NCBI GenBank assembly: GCA_943329505.2
Contig: CALQED020000012.1
Location: forward strand, 1-12,571
Length of the DNA stretch: 12,571 bases
Source: Polynucleobacter meluiroseus
GTDB taxonomy: Bacteria > Pseudomonadota > Gammaproteobacteria > Burkholderiales > Burkholderiaceae
Reading direction: 5' to 3'
Under the pieces are notes generated by a model. The model searched no databases. It had not been told where the DNA came from and saw nothing but the letters and a program-made list of their open reading frames with translations. Positions 1 to 7,171 of the stretch are shown here, one piece after another (positions within the stretch are counted from its first letter, which is position 1; every line of letters starts with the position of its first letter). The translations under genes and the position numbers were made by a program.

Positions 1-304
1 CTAACTGTTCTTTAGACAACTTCCTAACATCTTTAAAAGCCCAAGCCTCCATTAGGGGGTGGGACGAGCTACTCTTTGGGCGTGGTAGTTTGTGGATGAG
101 TCTACCCATTTCATAAGCAAAGGCAGTAAGGACATATTGGCCTTTAGCCAGTGCGCGCGAGATCTCACTAAAGCATGCTTGAATCGCTTCTTGATCAACT
201 ACTGCATTACCGCTAGGGATGACACTCCAATACTGCAATGGAGCCTCATACAAGCGACTCGTTGGATTGGCCGCCGTGCTTTGCACATCATCGAGCAAAA
301 TCAT
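1..304 (-). CDS. pabB: Aminodeoxychorismate synthase component I, N-terminal part (runs off left edge)
   Basis: Reading the minus strand from the ATG at 302-304 gives about 101 codons without a stop to the window edge, beginning MILLDDVQSTAANPTSRLY. This LLDD...(A)xPTSRLY opening, followed about 45 residues later by a segment like GQYVLTAFAYEMGRLI, is characteristic of Burkholderiales PabB (chorismate-binding family). PabB makes 4-amino-4-deoxychorismate from chorismate using ammonia supplied by PabA, in the p-aminobenzoate branch of folate synthesis. Only the N-terminal domain is visible; the chorismate-binding catalytic domain, and any fusion to PabC, lie outside the window. The gene starts 18 bases after the ppiA stop on the same strand, so co-transcription is likely. 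No convincing Shine-Dalgarno sequence precedes the ATG, which suggests coupling to upstream translation. The family call is from remembered protein similarity. Confidence 0.82.
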   Translation of the reverse strand, partial: MILLDDVQSTAANPTSRLYEAPLQYWSVIPSGNAVVDQEAIQACFSEISRALAKGQYVLTAFAYEMGRLIHKLPRPKSSSSHPLMEAWAFKDVRKLSKEQL

Positions 305-322
305 GGCGACTAGTCTGCTAAC

Positions 323-898
323 TTATTTAAGGATGGTGGCAGACTCAATCACGACTGTCTTGGTCGGGACATCAGACATTCTGCCCATGCGCGGCGTCGG
401 CGCAACCATGGTGGGCACTTTGCGAATGGCATCAATCGTTTGCATACCAGAAATGACTTTTCCAAAGACGGTGTAGCCATTGCCCATTGCATTAGGGTAA
501 TTGAGGCCTTCGTTATCTTTTACGTTAATGAAAAACTGTGCGGTCGCAGAGTCTGGGTCTGAAGTGCGAGCCATCGCAATGGTGTAGGTATTATTTTTCA
601 GGCCATTATTTGCCTCTGAGGCAACGGGTGCATCTGTTGGCTTTTGAACTAGATCTGAAGAAAATCCGCCTCCTTGAATCATGAAGCCGTCAATCACCCG
701 ATGAAAAATCGTGCCGTTATAAAAACCGCTCTTTACGTAGTTTAAAAAGTTAGCACTAGTTTTCGGAGCCTTGACATCATCGAGCTCGACGACAAAACTT
801 CCCATCGAGGTTTTAAATTCAACCTTGGGCCCCGCCATAGCAATTTGGCTGACAAAGCAGCAAGCGACGAGAACAAGGCTAGAAAATAACTTACGCAT
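323..898 (-). CDS. ppiA: Periplasmic peptidyl-prolyl cis-trans isomerase, cyclophilin type
   Basis: A 191-residue cyclophilin that speeds cis-trans isomerisation of proline bonds during protein folding in the periplasm. Residues 1-22 form a Sec signal peptide: basic MRK, a hydrophobic core, and AMA before the likely cut at 22/23. The mature part holds the active-site block FHRVIDGFMIQGGGF (about 65-79, with catalytic Arg67, Phe72 and Gln75), then TIAMARTSDPDSATAQFF (about 106-123) and the C-terminal VFGKVISGM. These match E. coli PpiA closely, and the length is typical. The start is supported by an AGGAG ribosome site about six bases upstream. It lies 72 bases downstream of the isomerase-like gene, with a small hairpin in the gap, and 18 bases upstream of pabB. 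Confidence 0.92.
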   Translation of the reverse strand: MRKLFSSLVLVACCFVSQIAMAGPKVEFKTSMGSFVVELDDVKAPKTSANFLNYVKSGFYNGTIFHRVIDGFMIQGGGFSSDLVQKPTDAPVASEANNGLKNNTYTIAMARTSDPDSATAQFFINVKDNEGLNYPNAMGNGYTVFGKVISGMQTIDAIRKVPTMVAPTPRMGRMSDVPTKTVVIESATILK

Positions 899-950
899 AA
901 GGACTCCTGGATTGATTAATCGTAATAAAGCCCATTGTATTGCCCAATGA

Positions 951-967
951 AATCCTGCTGCAGGATT
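951..967 (-). other. Short perfect inverted repeat in the isomerase-ppiA gap
   Basis: The sequence AATCCTGC, one central base, then GCAGGATT forms a perfect 8-bp inverted repeat. It begins three bases after the stop of the isomerase-like gene (minus strand) and lies about 50 bases before the ppiA start. On the minus strand it is not followed by a run of T, so it is a poor intrinsic terminator. It could be a weak terminator or attenuator, an mRNA-stabilising 3' hairpin, or a protein site. Confidence 0.4.
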
Positions 968-970
968 GGA

Positions 971-1600
971 CTAGGGTAATAAGCCATTGGGGATGCTGCC
1001 AGCATAGGCGTAGGAGCTTTCCTCAAACATCCCAGGTCTAGCCAAATAGTCGAGGACCCAGTCCATCGTATCAACACCCCAAAAGCAATGTTGATTCACG
1101 ATGAGGGCTGGCACACCAAAGGCACCAGCTGCAGCTGCTTGAGTGGTATTGGCAATGAGTTGGGCTTTAATATCAGGACTATTCGGTTTTGCGGTATCTG
1201 CTGGCAAGCCTAAGTAGATACAAAAGTCTACCCACGAAAGATTTGGATCTTTGCCTTCCAGCCAAACATAATCAAAAGCCCGTTCGACCATTTGCCAATC
1301 TGCTTGTTGTGATACCAGTAGTCGTTGTGGTGCTACGGTCATAAAAGGGTGATGCTCTGGAAAGCGAAACGGTATACCAAGTCTCTCAGCTTGCCATACA
1401 CAAAACTGATAGGTATGAGGACGCTTGGCAGCAATCTCTCCCGGGCCTTTATTTTCAGCAGCGCGCAACAGACCACCCAAAAGGATGGGGATGGGTTTCA
1501 TATCCAGCTGTGTCTCTAGACGATGACGTTGTTTGATATACAAATAGGCGAACGGAGAAACAATATCGTAGTAAAAAGTAGCAGGGATTTTTGTACTCAT
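971..1600 (-). CDS. 2-hydroxychromene-2-carboxylate isomerase-family (DsbA-like) protein
   Basis: A 209-residue protein with a DsbA / kappa-class GST thioredoxin fold. The N-terminal FYYDIVSPFAYL (residues 9-20) carries the active-site serine, Ser15, in the position where DsbA has its CxxC. The C-terminal AFGVPALIVN...FWGVDTMDWVLDYL (about 159-186) holds the cis-proline loop and the WG(x)D motif typical of this family. Named members isomerise 2-hydroxychromene-2-carboxylate in naphthalene breakdown using glutathione. No aromatic-degradation genes are nearby, so the real substrate is unknown, and a general glutathione-dependent isomerase or oxidoreductase role is as likely. The ATG lies 14 bases after the rarA stop with only a weak ribosome site (TAGG, too distant), so translation may depend on rarA. 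Length is normal for the family. Confidence 0.82.
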   Translation of the reverse strand: MSTKIPATFYYDIVSPFAYLYIKQRHRLETQLDMKPIPILLGGLLRAAENKGPGEIAAKRPHTYQFCVWQAERLGIPFRFPEHHPFMTVAPQRLLVSQQADWQMVERAFDYVWLEGKDPNLSWVDFCIYLGLPADTAKPNSPDIKAQLIANTTQAAAAGAFGVPALIVNQHCFWGVDTMDWVLDYLARPGMFEESSYAYAGSIPNGLLP

Positions 1601-1614
1601 AAATAACTGTAGAC

Positions 1615-2928
1615 CTATTTCTTCTTGTACTCAGCATCGAGTTGCCGCAAAAAAGCCATCTTCTCTTTGATTTGACTCTCTAAACCCCGTTCAACCGGTT
1701 CATACCAATGGGGTTGTGCCATACCCTCGGGTAAATAGGATTCTCCAGCAGCATAGCCATGAGGCTCATCATGCGCATATCGATATTGTGTGCCATGACC
1801 CAACTCTTTCATGAGTTTGGTAGGTGCATTACGCAAATGATTAGGTACTGACTGAGATTGATCATTAGCAACGTAGGCACGCGCTGCATTAAATGCTTTA
1901 TAGCTGGCATTACTTTTTGCAGCTACTGCTAAATAGACAACTGCTTGACCTAAGGCGAGTTCGCCTTCGGGTGAGCCCAGTCTTTCATAAGTAAGAGCCG
2001 CATCATTAGCCAGTTGCATCGCGCGCGGATCAGCCAATCCAATATCTTCCCAAGCCATCCGAATAATTCGCCGTGCGAGATAACGTGGATCAGCGCCGCC
2101 ATCGAGCATGCGGCAAAACCAATAGAGCGCAGCATCAGGATCCGATCCCCTGACCGATTTATGTAAGGCGGAGATTTGATCGTAAAACTGATCACCACCT
2201 TTATCAAAGCGACGCGCTTGCACAGTCAATGCATTTTCAATAAAAGCTTGATCTACTACCTTCACTGCAGAGTTAGGGGTGAGCACTGCATTGCGTACCT
2301 GCTCTACTAGATTCAATAGGCGCCGAGCATCGCCATCTGCGTTATGAATGAGCGCATCAATGGCGGCAGTATCAAACTGCACATCAGGCATCGCATAGTG
2401 ATGCGCGCGCTCAAAGAGTTTCTGTAACTCATTTGTACTTAAAGATTTGAGAACATATACCTGGGCTCGAGAGAGGAGGGCTGAGTTCACCTCAAAAGAG
2501 GGATTTTCAGTTGTAGCACCAATGAAGGTAAATAAACCAGATTCAACATGCGGCAACAAAGCATCTTGTTGACTCTTGTTAAAGCGATGAATTTCATCAA
2601 CGAACAAAATAGTTTGTTTGCCGTATTGAGCCATATTTTGCTGGGCTTGCTCAATTGCTTCGCGGATCTCTTTCACTCCCGCTAACACTGCAGAGATGGC
2701 AATGAACTCCCGCTTAAATGCTTGAGCTGATAACCGGGCTAGCGTTGTTTTGCCAACGCCTGGCGGCCCCCAGAGAATCATGGAGTGAGGTTTGCCAGAG
2801 GCAAAGGCTAAGTTGAGTGGTTTGCCGGCAGCCAATAAATGGGTTTGCCCAATAACTTCATCAATCGATTTTGGACGCAGCGCCTCCGCTAAAGGTGGCG
2901 GTGGAGTGCTATCAAACAGACTGCTCAT
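1615..2928 (-). CDS. rarA: Replication-associated recombination protein A (RarA/MgsA), AAA+ ATPase
   Basis: A 437-residue clamp-loader-like AAA+ ATPase that acts at stalled replication forks and single-stranded DNA gaps in the cytoplasm. Visible motifs are the N-terminal PLAEALRPKSIDEVIGQ (about 12-28), Walker A GPPGVGKT (54-61), Walker B ILFVDEIHRF (about 107-116), sensor 1 GATTENPSFE (about 137-146) and the arginine finger in LLSR (Arg154). The C-terminal half contains the tetramerisation region with WEDIGLADP and, near the end, a PNHLRNAPTKLMKELGHG block diagnostic of RarA/WRNIP1. The ATG lies only 4 bases after the DUF3429 stop and lacks a good ribosome site, so translational coupling is likely. 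Length matches the E. coli protein (about 447). Confidence 0.95.
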   Translation of the reverse strand: MSSLFDSTPPPPLAEALRPKSIDEVIGQTHLLAAGKPLNLAFASGKPHSMILWGPPGVGKTTLARLSAQAFKREFIAISAVLAGVKEIREAIEQAQQNMAQYGKQTILFVDEIHRFNKSQQDALLPHVESGLFTFIGATTENPSFEVNSALLSRAQVYVLKSLSTNELQKLFERAHHYAMPDVQFDTAAIDALIHNADGDARRLLNLVEQVRNAVLTPNSAVKVVDQAFIENALTVQARRFDKGGDQFYDQISALHKSVRGSDPDAALYWFCRMLDGGADPRYLARRIIRMAWEDIGLADPRAMQLANDAALTYERLGSPEGELALGQAVVYLAVAAKSNASYKAFNAARAYVANDQSQSVPNHLRNAPTKLMKELGHGTQYRYAHDEPHGYAAGESYLPEGMAQPHWYEPVERGLESQIKEKMAFLRQLDAEYKKK

Positions 2929-2932
2929 TCCA

Positions 2933-3424
2933 TTAGGCTTGGATGAACAGAATCACAATAGCCGCCCAAGTAAGGCAAGCAGCAGCAACATACGTCAAGC
3001 GATTACGCATGGCCATAAAAGCATGACGAGCTACTTCATCAGAGAAATAGTAACTGTAGGTATTTTGATCAATATTGCGTTGAATGATTAAAGTCGATGC
3101 CATGATCAAGAGGCCAACTGGAATATAAATATGTAAGGCAACCCAAGCGATCAATGCCGGAATGACTCCCCAAATCCATGCATTCCGATCGATCCAGCGG
3201 TCACCGCTAGGCGCTTTGCCCAAGGTATGCAAACTGGCGCCCCAATGTAATGCACCCATGAATGAGGTAATCACTGCGCCATAGCCAGCCAATGACTCTG
3301 CACTTAAATAATTTAAGGGCGTGGGAGCCAATTGCACCAAGAGCGCTAGACCCACAAAAGGAATTAAGCCGGCATAGCCAAGTTTGAGTACAAGTGGTGG
3401 AATAGGATTGGCGGCTGGGTTCAC
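2933..3424 (-). CDS. DUF3429 family inner-membrane protein
   Basis: A 163-residue hydrophobic protein with about five predicted membrane helices (roughly residues 12-31, 43-62, 83-98, 100-115 and 141-161). The pattern LGYAGLIPFVGLALL near the start and SFMGALHWGASL (about 54-65) match the DUF3429 family as I remember it; no biochemical function is established. The start is GTG at 3422-3424: the frame has an upstream stop 15 bases earlier and no ATG, and the translation from GTG is the full family length. It has no clear ribosome site. It overlaps nothing, ends 4 bases before rarA, and follows hbd by 40 bases. Confidence 0.8.
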   Translation of the reverse strand: MNPAANPIPPLVLKLGYAGLIPFVGLALLVQLAPTPLNYLSAESLAGYGAVITSFMGALHWGASLHTLGKAPSGDRWIDRNAWIWGVIPALIAWVALHIYIPVGLLIMASTLIIQRNIDQNTYSYYFSDEVARHAFMAMRNRLTYVAAACLTWAAIVILFIQA

Positions 3425-3464
3425 GATGGTTTGATTGGTCTAAGAGAAGTGAGAAGAGTGAAAA

Positions 3465-4319
3465 TTATTGATCGTAGGTATAAACGCCACGGCCTGTTTT
3501 GCGGCCAAGGTATCCAGCGGCAACCATTTCACGTAACAGTGGGCAAGGGCGGTATTTAGAGTCACTGAAGTTTTCAAAATAGACTTCCATAACTGCCAGG
3601 CAGGTATCCAAACCAATTAAGTCTGCTAGCGCAAGTGGCCCAATGGGTTGGTTGCAACCCAGCTTCATGCCGGCATCAATATCTTCTGGACTGGCTAAGC
3701 CTTCAGATAGCACAAAGAAGGCTTCGTTGATCATCGGCAGCAAAATACGGTTTACGACAAAGCCTGGTGAGTTCTTCACAGTAATTGGCTCTTTGCCAAT
3801 ACGCTTTGCCATCTCAAGAATAGCAGCATGGGTTTCATCGCTGGTCTGCAGGCCTCGAATGACTTCAACCAATGCCATCAAGGGCGGCGGGTTAAAGAAG
3901 TGCATGCCAATAAAGCGCGCAGGATTGGAATCGAGCGCTGCCAGCTTAGTAATTGAAAGGGATGAAGTATTGGTGGCAATGATGGTGTCTTTACTCACGA
4001 TCTCATCGACCTGCTTCAGAATTTTTTCTTTGATTGCTTGATTTTCAGTAGCAGCTTCAATCACTACGCCAAGACCTTTAAAGTCAGCATAGGAGGTACT
4101 ACCTTTAATGTGTTTGAGTGCGGTATCTTTTGCGGCTGCTGTCAGCACTTCTTTTTTCACTAAGCGATCTAAGCTTTTGCTAATTTGGTCAAGACCACGT
4201 TGAACGGCAGTGTCATTGATATCAACCATGACAACATCTAGACCAGCCACTGCGCAAACCTGCGCAATACCATTACCCATGGTCCCTGCACCAATTACCC
4301 CAACCGACAAAATCTTCAT
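3465..4319 (-). CDS. hbd: 3-hydroxybutyryl-CoA dehydrogenase
   Basis: A 284-residue enzyme interconverting (S)-3-hydroxybutyryl-CoA and acetoacetyl-CoA with NAD(P), in short-chain fatty acid / butyrate or phenylacetate-type metabolism. Visible are the Rossmann motif GAGTMG (10-15), SS in TNTSSLSIT (Ser119), catalytic His140 in GMHFFNPPP paired with Glu152 in LVEVI, and NSPGFVVNR (about 183-191) opening the C-terminal helical domain. I chose the ATG at 4317-4319. It puts the Rossmann strand at the usual distance from the N-terminus, gives the usual length of about 282 residues, and has an AAGGA ribosome site 6 bases upstream. A longer frame to 4379 would add 20 residues that overlap the GST gene and match nothing. 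The GST stop is one base upstream, implying coupled translation. Confidence 0.93.
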   Translation of the reverse strand: MKILSVGVIGAGTMGNGIAQVCAVAGLDVVMVDINDTAVQRGLDQISKSLDRLVKKEVLTAAAKDTALKHIKGSTSYADFKGLGVVIEAATENQAIKEKILKQVDEIVSKDTIIATNTSSLSITKLAALDSNPARFIGMHFFNPPPLMALVEVIRGLQTSDETHAAILEMAKRIGKEPITVKNSPGFVVNRILLPMINEAFFVLSEGLASPEDIDAGMKLGCNQPIGPLALADLIGLDTCLAVMEVYFENFSDSKYRPCPLLREMVAAGYLGRKTGRGVYTYDQ

Positions 4320-4320
4320 C

Positions 4321-5055
4321 TCATTTCCTTCTTTGATACTGGGTTGATCCAAATAACTGCTCTCGCGCCTTGTCGTCATGCACGGGTTTACGTAATGCGG
4401 TTAAGACTTCACAGCCCCGCTGTACTGCTGGGCGCTTACCAATCATTTCAAACCAGCGTTTGAAATTAGGGTAGTCATTGATTTCAATTCCTTGATTCTT
4501 CCAATTGCGCGTCCAGGGGTAAATTGCGATATCCGCTATCGAATAGGTTTTACCCGCTATATAGGGATTATCTTTCAGTTGTGCATCAAGTACTCCATAA
4601 AGCCGCTTTGCCTCATTGGTGTATCGATTCATGGCATATTCAATTTTCTCAGGGGCATAGAGCCGGAAATGATGGTTTTGCCCAAGCATAGGGCCTAAGC
4701 CACCCATCTGGAACATCAGCCATTGCAAGACTTCATATTTCCCACGAGTCGTCTTCGGTAAGAACTTGCCCGTCTTACTGGCCAGGTAAAGCAAGATAGC
4801 GCCAGATTCAAAGATGCTAATGGGCTTGCCATCGGGGCCATTGGGATCAAGCAATGCTGGAATTTTATTGTTGGGACTGATTTTTAAGAAGTCTGGAGCA
4901 AATTGATCTCCTGCACCAATATTGATTGGGTGCGCCAGCCAATCACGTCCTAAACGATAGCCACATTCTTCGAGCATGATGTGTACTTTGTGGCCATTTG
5001 GAGTCGCCCAACTGTAAACATCGATCACATTTTTTGTTTTCTTGGTCATCATCAT
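4321..5055 (-). CDS. yfcG: Glutathione S-transferase, Nu class (YfcG-like disulfide-bond oxidoreductase)
   Basis: A 244-residue cytosolic GST. The N-terminal thioredoxin-like domain has ATPNGHKV (about 18-25), SPNNKIPALLDP with the cis-proline that contacts glutathione (about 60-71), and FESGAILLYLA (about 82-92). The TPNGHK segment and GGLGPMLGQNHHF (about 118-130) closely resemble E. coli YfcG/YghU, Nu-class enzymes that bind two glutathiones and show disulfide-bond reductase activity. The C-terminal helical domain includes YSIADIAIYPW (about 171-181). The protein begins with three consecutive ATG codons (5047-5055). A purine-rich GAGAAAG lies just upstream and the true first residue is uncertain by two codons. 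It is 16 bases downstream of the aminotransferase and one base upstream of hbd. Confidence 0.9.
   Translation of the reverse strand: MMMTKKTKNVIDVYSWATPNGHKVHIMLEECGYRLGRDWLAHPINIGAGDQFAPDFLKISPNNKIPALLDPNGPDGKPISIFESGAILLYLASKTGKFLPKTTRGKYEVLQWLMFQMGGLGPMLGQNHHFRLYAPEKIEYAMNRYTNEAKRLYGVLDAQLKDNPYIAGKTYSIADIAIYPWTRNWKNQGIEINDYPNFKRWFEMIGKRPAVQRGCEVLTALRKPVHDDKAREQLFGSTQYQRRK
4326..4330 (-). promoter_or_regulatory. Ribosome binding site that fixes the hbd start
   Basis: AAGGA on the minus strand, six bases before the ATG at 4319. It lies inside the last codons of the GST gene. It favours the 284-residue form of hbd over the 304-residue extension. Confidence 0.7.
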
Positions 5056-5071
5056 TTCTTTCTCAGATAAT

Positions 5072-6271
5072 TTATAGAGTTTGCAGTCTTTGGAGGGCAG
5101 AGGCTAAGGTTTGTTCTTGCTTAGCAAAACAAAAACGAATCACGCCAGATTCGGTAGCTTGTTCATAAAAGGCAGACACTGGAATAGCAGCCACACCGAC
5201 TTCGGTTGTCAGCCATTTGCAAAATTCAGCTTCTGGTAATTTGGCTTCAGGAATGCCCAGTGCAGAGTAATCCACACATTGAAAATAGGTCCCGGGAGTT
5301 GGCAGCATTTTGAATTGTGTTTTCTCTAAACCGGCTCTAAAAAAATCTCGTTTCGCTTGATAAAAGGCAGGGAGGTTTAGATAGTGCGATGCCTCAGAGA
5401 GGTAGGATGCCAACCCATATTGCATCGGTGTATTTACTGCGAAGACATTGAACTGGTGCACTTTACGAAATTCAGCAGTCATTGAAGCGGGGGCAGCAAC
5501 ATAACCTACCTTCCAGCCAGTGACGTGATACGTTTTACCAAAACTCGAGATCAAAAAACTGCGGGCAGCTAATGCTGGATGTGAGGCTACGCTGTGATGT
5601 TTTGCACCATCAAAGACCATGTGTTCGTAGACTTCATCGCTAACAATTAGAGTTGAAGTATTTTTAAGTAAATCAGCTAAACGGTCTAAGTCTTCCTTCT
5701 GCCACACCATGCCAGTAGGGTTGTGGGGTGTATTGATGATGAGCAGGCGCGTTTTAGAATGAATGGCTTTTGCCAAGGCATCCCAGGGAATATTGTATGT
5801 AGTTACTTGTCCATTTGCATCGCGTACCGCCTCTAGAGCGACGGCAATAGTTTTTCCGCCAGCCAATTCAATCGAAGGTCGATAACTATCATAAGCAGGC
5901 TCAATGATGACGACTTCATCACCTGGGCTCACGCAAGCAAGAATGGTTGTCAGGATGCCCTGTGTACCACCTGCCGTGACAGTGATCTCAGATTCAGGGT
6001 CGTAATGATGACCATATAATTTTTGAATCTTCTGCCCAATTCCGTGGCGTAAATCTGCAACTCCAATCATCGGCGGGTATTGATTATGATTGTTTAACAT
6101 GGCTTCATTGACTGTGGAGATCAATTCACGATCACATGGAAAGTCCGGAAAGCCTTGTCCTAAATTAATGGCCTGATGTTTGGCGGCAAGTGCAGACATC
6201 ACCGTAAAAATCGTCGTACCAACATGCGGTAATCGGCTAGGGAACGATGGCGTGATGTGTGGTGCGCTCAT
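5072..6271 (-). CDS. ybdL: Methionine aminotransferase, YbdL-type (class I/II PLP enzyme)
   Basis: A fold-type I, PLP-dependent aminotransferase of 399 residues. Its sequence follows E. coli YbdL closely: GTTIFTVMSALA, INLGQGFPDF (about 36-45), NQYPPMIGVADLR, NTPHNPTG with PLP-contacting Asn184, SDEVYEH (Asp212, Tyr215), the lysine motif SSFGKTYHVTGWKVGY (Schiff-base Lys246) and substrate-binding Arg379 in IRFCFAK. YbdL prefers methionine, histidine and phenylalanine as amino donors; a role in methionine salvage or kynurenine-like transamination is possible. I chose ATG at 6269-6271, giving MSAPH. A TTG at 6278-6280 would add three residues. Neither start has a recognisable ribosome site. It is first in the minus-strand block and diverges from yaaA. 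Confidence 0.9.
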   Translation of the reverse strand: MSAPHITPSFPSRLPHVGTTIFTVMSALAAKHQAINLGQGFPDFPCDRELISTVNEAMLNNHNQYPPMIGVADLRHGIGQKIQKLYGHHYDPESEITVTAGGTQGILTTILACVSPGDEVVIIEPAYDSYRPSIELAGGKTIAVALEAVRDANGQVTTYNIPWDALAKAIHSKTRLLIINTPHNPTGMVWQKEDLDRLADLLKNTSTLIVSDEVYEHMVFDGAKHHSVASHPALAARSFLISSFGKTYHVTGWKVGYVAAPASMTAEFRKVHQFNVFAVNTPMQYGLASYLSEASHYLNLPAFYQAKRDFFRAGLEKTQFKMLPTPGTYFQCVDYSALGIPEAKLPEAEFCKWLTTEVGVAAIPVSAFYEQATESGVIRFCFAKQEQTLASALQRLQTL

Positions 6272-6334
6272 GGATGTCAAAAAGGGGCTTAGAAAGGAGG
6301 GCTAAAGAATACGATTAAATACGACCTACAGGGC

Positions 6335-6367
6335 TTTTGGGCGGATAAATCCGGTAGTCGCTAGAAT
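6335..6367 (+). promoter_or_regulatory. Candidate yaaA promoter with an internal palindrome
   Basis: In the 123-base divergent gap between ybdL and yaaA, TAGAAT (6362-6367) resembles a -10 box, with a poor -35 candidate TTGGGC (6337-6342) at a long 19-bp spacing. Between them lies the palindrome CGGAT-AA-ATCCG (6342-6353), a possible operator. Neither yaaA nor ybdL shows a good ribosome site. I could not identify a convincing promoter for ybdL on the other strand. Confidence 0.3.
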
Positions 6368-6394
6368 GGAATAAATACATATACAAATTGTGCC

Positions 6395-7171
6395 ATGTTG
6401 ATCGTACTTTCTCCCGCTAAATCCTTGGATTACAAGACCCCTGCAAAGGTCAAGGCACCCACCTTGCCTGAGTTTGTCTCAGAATCGGCTAAATTGATCG
6501 CCGACCTGAAAAAATTGGCACCCCAAGATGTTGCTAAATTGATGGATTTATCTGACCAATTGGCTACTTTGAATGTGGGTCGCTATCGAGACTGGTCCAA
6601 AAAATTTACCGCAGAAAATAGTAAGCCTGCCATCTATGCCTTTGATGGTGATGTCTACGATGGTTTTGATGTGAAGACCCTAAATGCCAAGGCGATCGAT
6701 TTTGCTCAAGACCATGTGCGGATTTTGTCCGGTTTATATGGTGCCCTAAGGCCACTTGATCTTATGCAGGCTTACCGTCTAGAAATGGGCACGCCCTTCA
6801 GGAACGCTAGAGGAAAAGACCTCTATGCCTTTTGGGGCGGTAGGGTGACAGAGTCTCTGAAAAAGATTTTGGCTAAGCAAAAAAAGCCCGTATTGCTGAA
6901 CTTGGCCTCAGAAGAGTATTTCAAGGTCTTGCAGCCTAAAGAACTGCCATGCCAAGTCATTTCGCCAGTCTTTCAGGATGGCAAGGATGGCAAGTACAAG
7001 ATTATTTCTTTCTATGCCAAGCGTGCTCGTGGCTTAATGGCTAGATATGTTGTTGAGAACCGTATTACCGATCCGGCAGATTTAAAGGGCTTCAATTTAG
7101 ATGGTTATAAATACTATGCTGCAGAATCTAAACCAGATAAACCGATTTTTAGACGGGCAGAGAAAAAATAA
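6395..7171 (+). CDS. yaaA: Peroxide stress protein YaaA (UPF0246 / DUF328)
   Basis: A 258-residue cytoplasmic protein, the usual length. In E. coli, YaaA is induced by OxyR, lowers free intracellular iron during hydrogen peroxide stress and protects DNA and proteins; it also binds DNA. Family signatures are the N-terminal [13 protein letters not shown], then [14 protein letters not shown] (about 80-93), [20 protein letters not shown] (about 109-128, including LEMGTPF just after), [12 protein letters not shown] (about 168-179) and [16 protein letters not shown] (about 206-221). The ATG start is fixed by the conserved N-terminus, although no Shine-Dalgarno sequence is visible. The stop overlaps the next start by one base (TAATG), so the two proteins are probably made together. 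Confidence 0.94.
   Translation: MLIVLSPAKSLDYKTPAKVKAPTLPEFVSESAKLIADLKKLAPQDVAKLMDLSDQLATLNVGRYRDWSKKFTAENSKPAIYAFDGDVYDGFDVKTLNAKAIDFAQDHVRILSGLYGALRPLDLMQAYRLEMGTPFRNARGKDLYAFWGGRVTESLKKILAKQKKPVLLNLASEEYFKVLQPKELPCQVISPVFQDGKDGKYKIISFYAKRARGLMARYVVENRITDPADLKGFNLDGYKYYAAESKPDKPIFRRAEKK

Noticed and set aside
92..476. Plus-strand open frames of 73 and 85 codons near the left end
   Set aside because: They lie opposite pabB and ppiA, whose protein sequences are clearly conserved on the minus strand.
4320..4379. Possible 20-residue N-terminal extension of the 3-hydroxybutyryl-CoA dehydrogenase
   Set aside because: It overlaps the GST gene, matches no family residues, and the inner ATG has a good ribosome site and gives normal length.
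6291..6300. Strong Shine-Dalgarno-like AGAAAGGAGG on the plus strand
   Set aside because: No start codon follows at a usable distance and no open frame begins there; it lies in the minus-strand ybdL leader, so I read it as chance.
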